From an uncultured Prevotella sp. (GTDB lineage: Bacteria > Bacteroidota > Bacteroidia > Bacteroidales > Bacteroidaceae), in contig CAAGFF010000229.1 of the NCBI GenBank assembly GCA_900769055.1, positions 1 through 6,970 on the forward strand: DNA of 6,970 nucleotides, written 5' to 3'. The first letter of the stretch is position 1. Each line of letters starts with the position of its first letter. Of this stretch, positions 6,588-6,970 are shown piece by piece. The notes beneath the pieces were generated by a model. The model did not search any database and was not told where the DNA came from. It worked only from the letters and a program-made list of their open reading frames with translations. A program made the translations under genes and the position numbers.

Positions 6588-6830
6588 ATGAGTGTCCCGT
6601 CTTCTGTTGACTTCAACAGCAAGGGACAATGGACAGACGTAGACTGCGACGGCTCTGAGGTTCCTGATGCAATCGTTCCCGTACAAATCATGACATACGT
6701 CAAAGGAACATATCCCGACAGCCGGATAAAGGAAATAGAAAAAGACCGCCGAGGATATGAGATTAAACTCTCCAACAACCTTGAACTATCGTTCGACAAG
6801 AAATTCAACCTCGTGGATATAGAGAAATAG
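6588..6830 (+). CDS. Short PepSY-like (DUF2874-type) protein, probably N-terminally truncated
   Basis: An 80-residue product that matches the C-terminal half of the PepSY-like proteins common in Bacteroidales, as judged from recalled family pattern. DFNSKGQWTDVDC (8-20) is the end of the first repeat. EVPDAIVP...YVKGTYPDSRIKEIEKDRRGYEIKLSNNLEL (24-67) is most of the second, ending in FDKKFNLVDIEK. Family members are usually about 140-150 residues with a signal peptide and two repeats; here the signal and most of repeat 1 are missing. The frame is open upstream only to a stop at 6543-6545 and contains no earlier ATG. No promoter is recognisable between the tRNA terminator and the start. It may be a decayed remnant, or a small cytosolic protein if expressed. 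Native members are periplasmic and of uncertain role. Confidence 0.6.
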   Translation: MSVPSSVDFNSKGQWTDVDCDGSEVPDAIVPVQIMTYVKGTYPDSRIKEIEKDRRGYEIKLSNNLELSFDKKFNLVDIEK

Positions 6831-6838
6831 GAGCCTCA

Positions 6839-6970
6839 CCCCCAGCCCCTCTCCAAAAGAGAGGGGAGCAAGATAGCTTATGAGGTTATAATGTTGTGAG
6901 GTTATGAAGTGGAGTTACCCACACCCTTGATAGCAATCTGCTCCCCTCTCTTTTGGAGAGGGGCTGGGGG
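6839..6970. repeat. 32-bp perfect inverted repeat pair (BIME/REP-like element), cut by window end
   Basis: The arm at 6839-6870 is an exact reverse complement of 6939-6970, separated by 68 bp. Each arm also folds on itself: CCCCTCTC (6846-6853) pairs with GAGAGGGG (6859-6866) around CAAAA. The spacer carries the direct repeat TGAGGTTAT at 6881-6889 and 6897-6905. Two REP-like hairpins facing each other form a BIME-like unit. The right arm may continue beyond the window. Confidence 0.85.

Noticed and set aside
6392..6970. tRNA-associated attachment-site duplication
   Set aside because: No second copy of the 3' end of tRNA-Arg was found in the window, and no integrase is present.

Overview
The window looks like a chromosomal segment of a Bacteroidales bacterium, most likely Prevotellaceae. 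Three things suggest this. Bacteroidetes-type -7 promoter elements (TAnnTTTG) lie in front of a protein gene and a tRNA gene. Translation starts sit in A-rich leaders without a Shine-Dalgarno sequence. The gene content also fits: a secreted multi-domain GH43 glycosidase with a short C-terminal tail, a PepSY-like protein, and an amidophosphoribosyltransferase paralogue that begins MGGFFGT. Genus is an inference; no rRNA or other marker is present.

Layout. Positions 1-177 hold a strong intrinsic terminator and short direct and inverted repeats downstream of the first gene. Positions 178-1605 (minus strand) encode a PurF-family phosphoribosyltransferase whose glutaminase half has lost its usual catalytic residues. 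A 233-bp divergent intergenic region separates it from a 1205-residue secreted protein on the plus strand (1839-5456). That protein carries a LamG-like domain, Ig-like domains and two GH43-type beta-propellers, both with their likely catalytic acids. Positions 5457-6391 have no credible gene but are rich in repeats: a terminator-like hairpin, a cluster of GTGACAG/CTGTCAC motifs with nested inverted repeats, a 22-bp tandem array, and a roughly 50-bp tandem repeat. Then come tRNA-Arg(UCU) with its own promoter and terminator (6371-6522), a short PepSY-like gene that looks N-terminally truncated (6588-6830), and a 32-bp perfect inverted repeat that reaches the window edge (6839-6970).

The genes do not form an operon. 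The PurF-like protein is cytosolic nucleotide or amine metabolism. The GH43 protein is exported plant-polysaccharide degradation (arabinan/xylan side chains or similar). No SusC/SusD pair or regulator is visible, so the glycosidase stands alone here. The most unusual material is the degenerate glutaminase domain of the PurF paralogue and the dense, multi-family repeat region just upstream of the tRNA. I found no CRISPR array, insertion sequence, phage gene or defence system.
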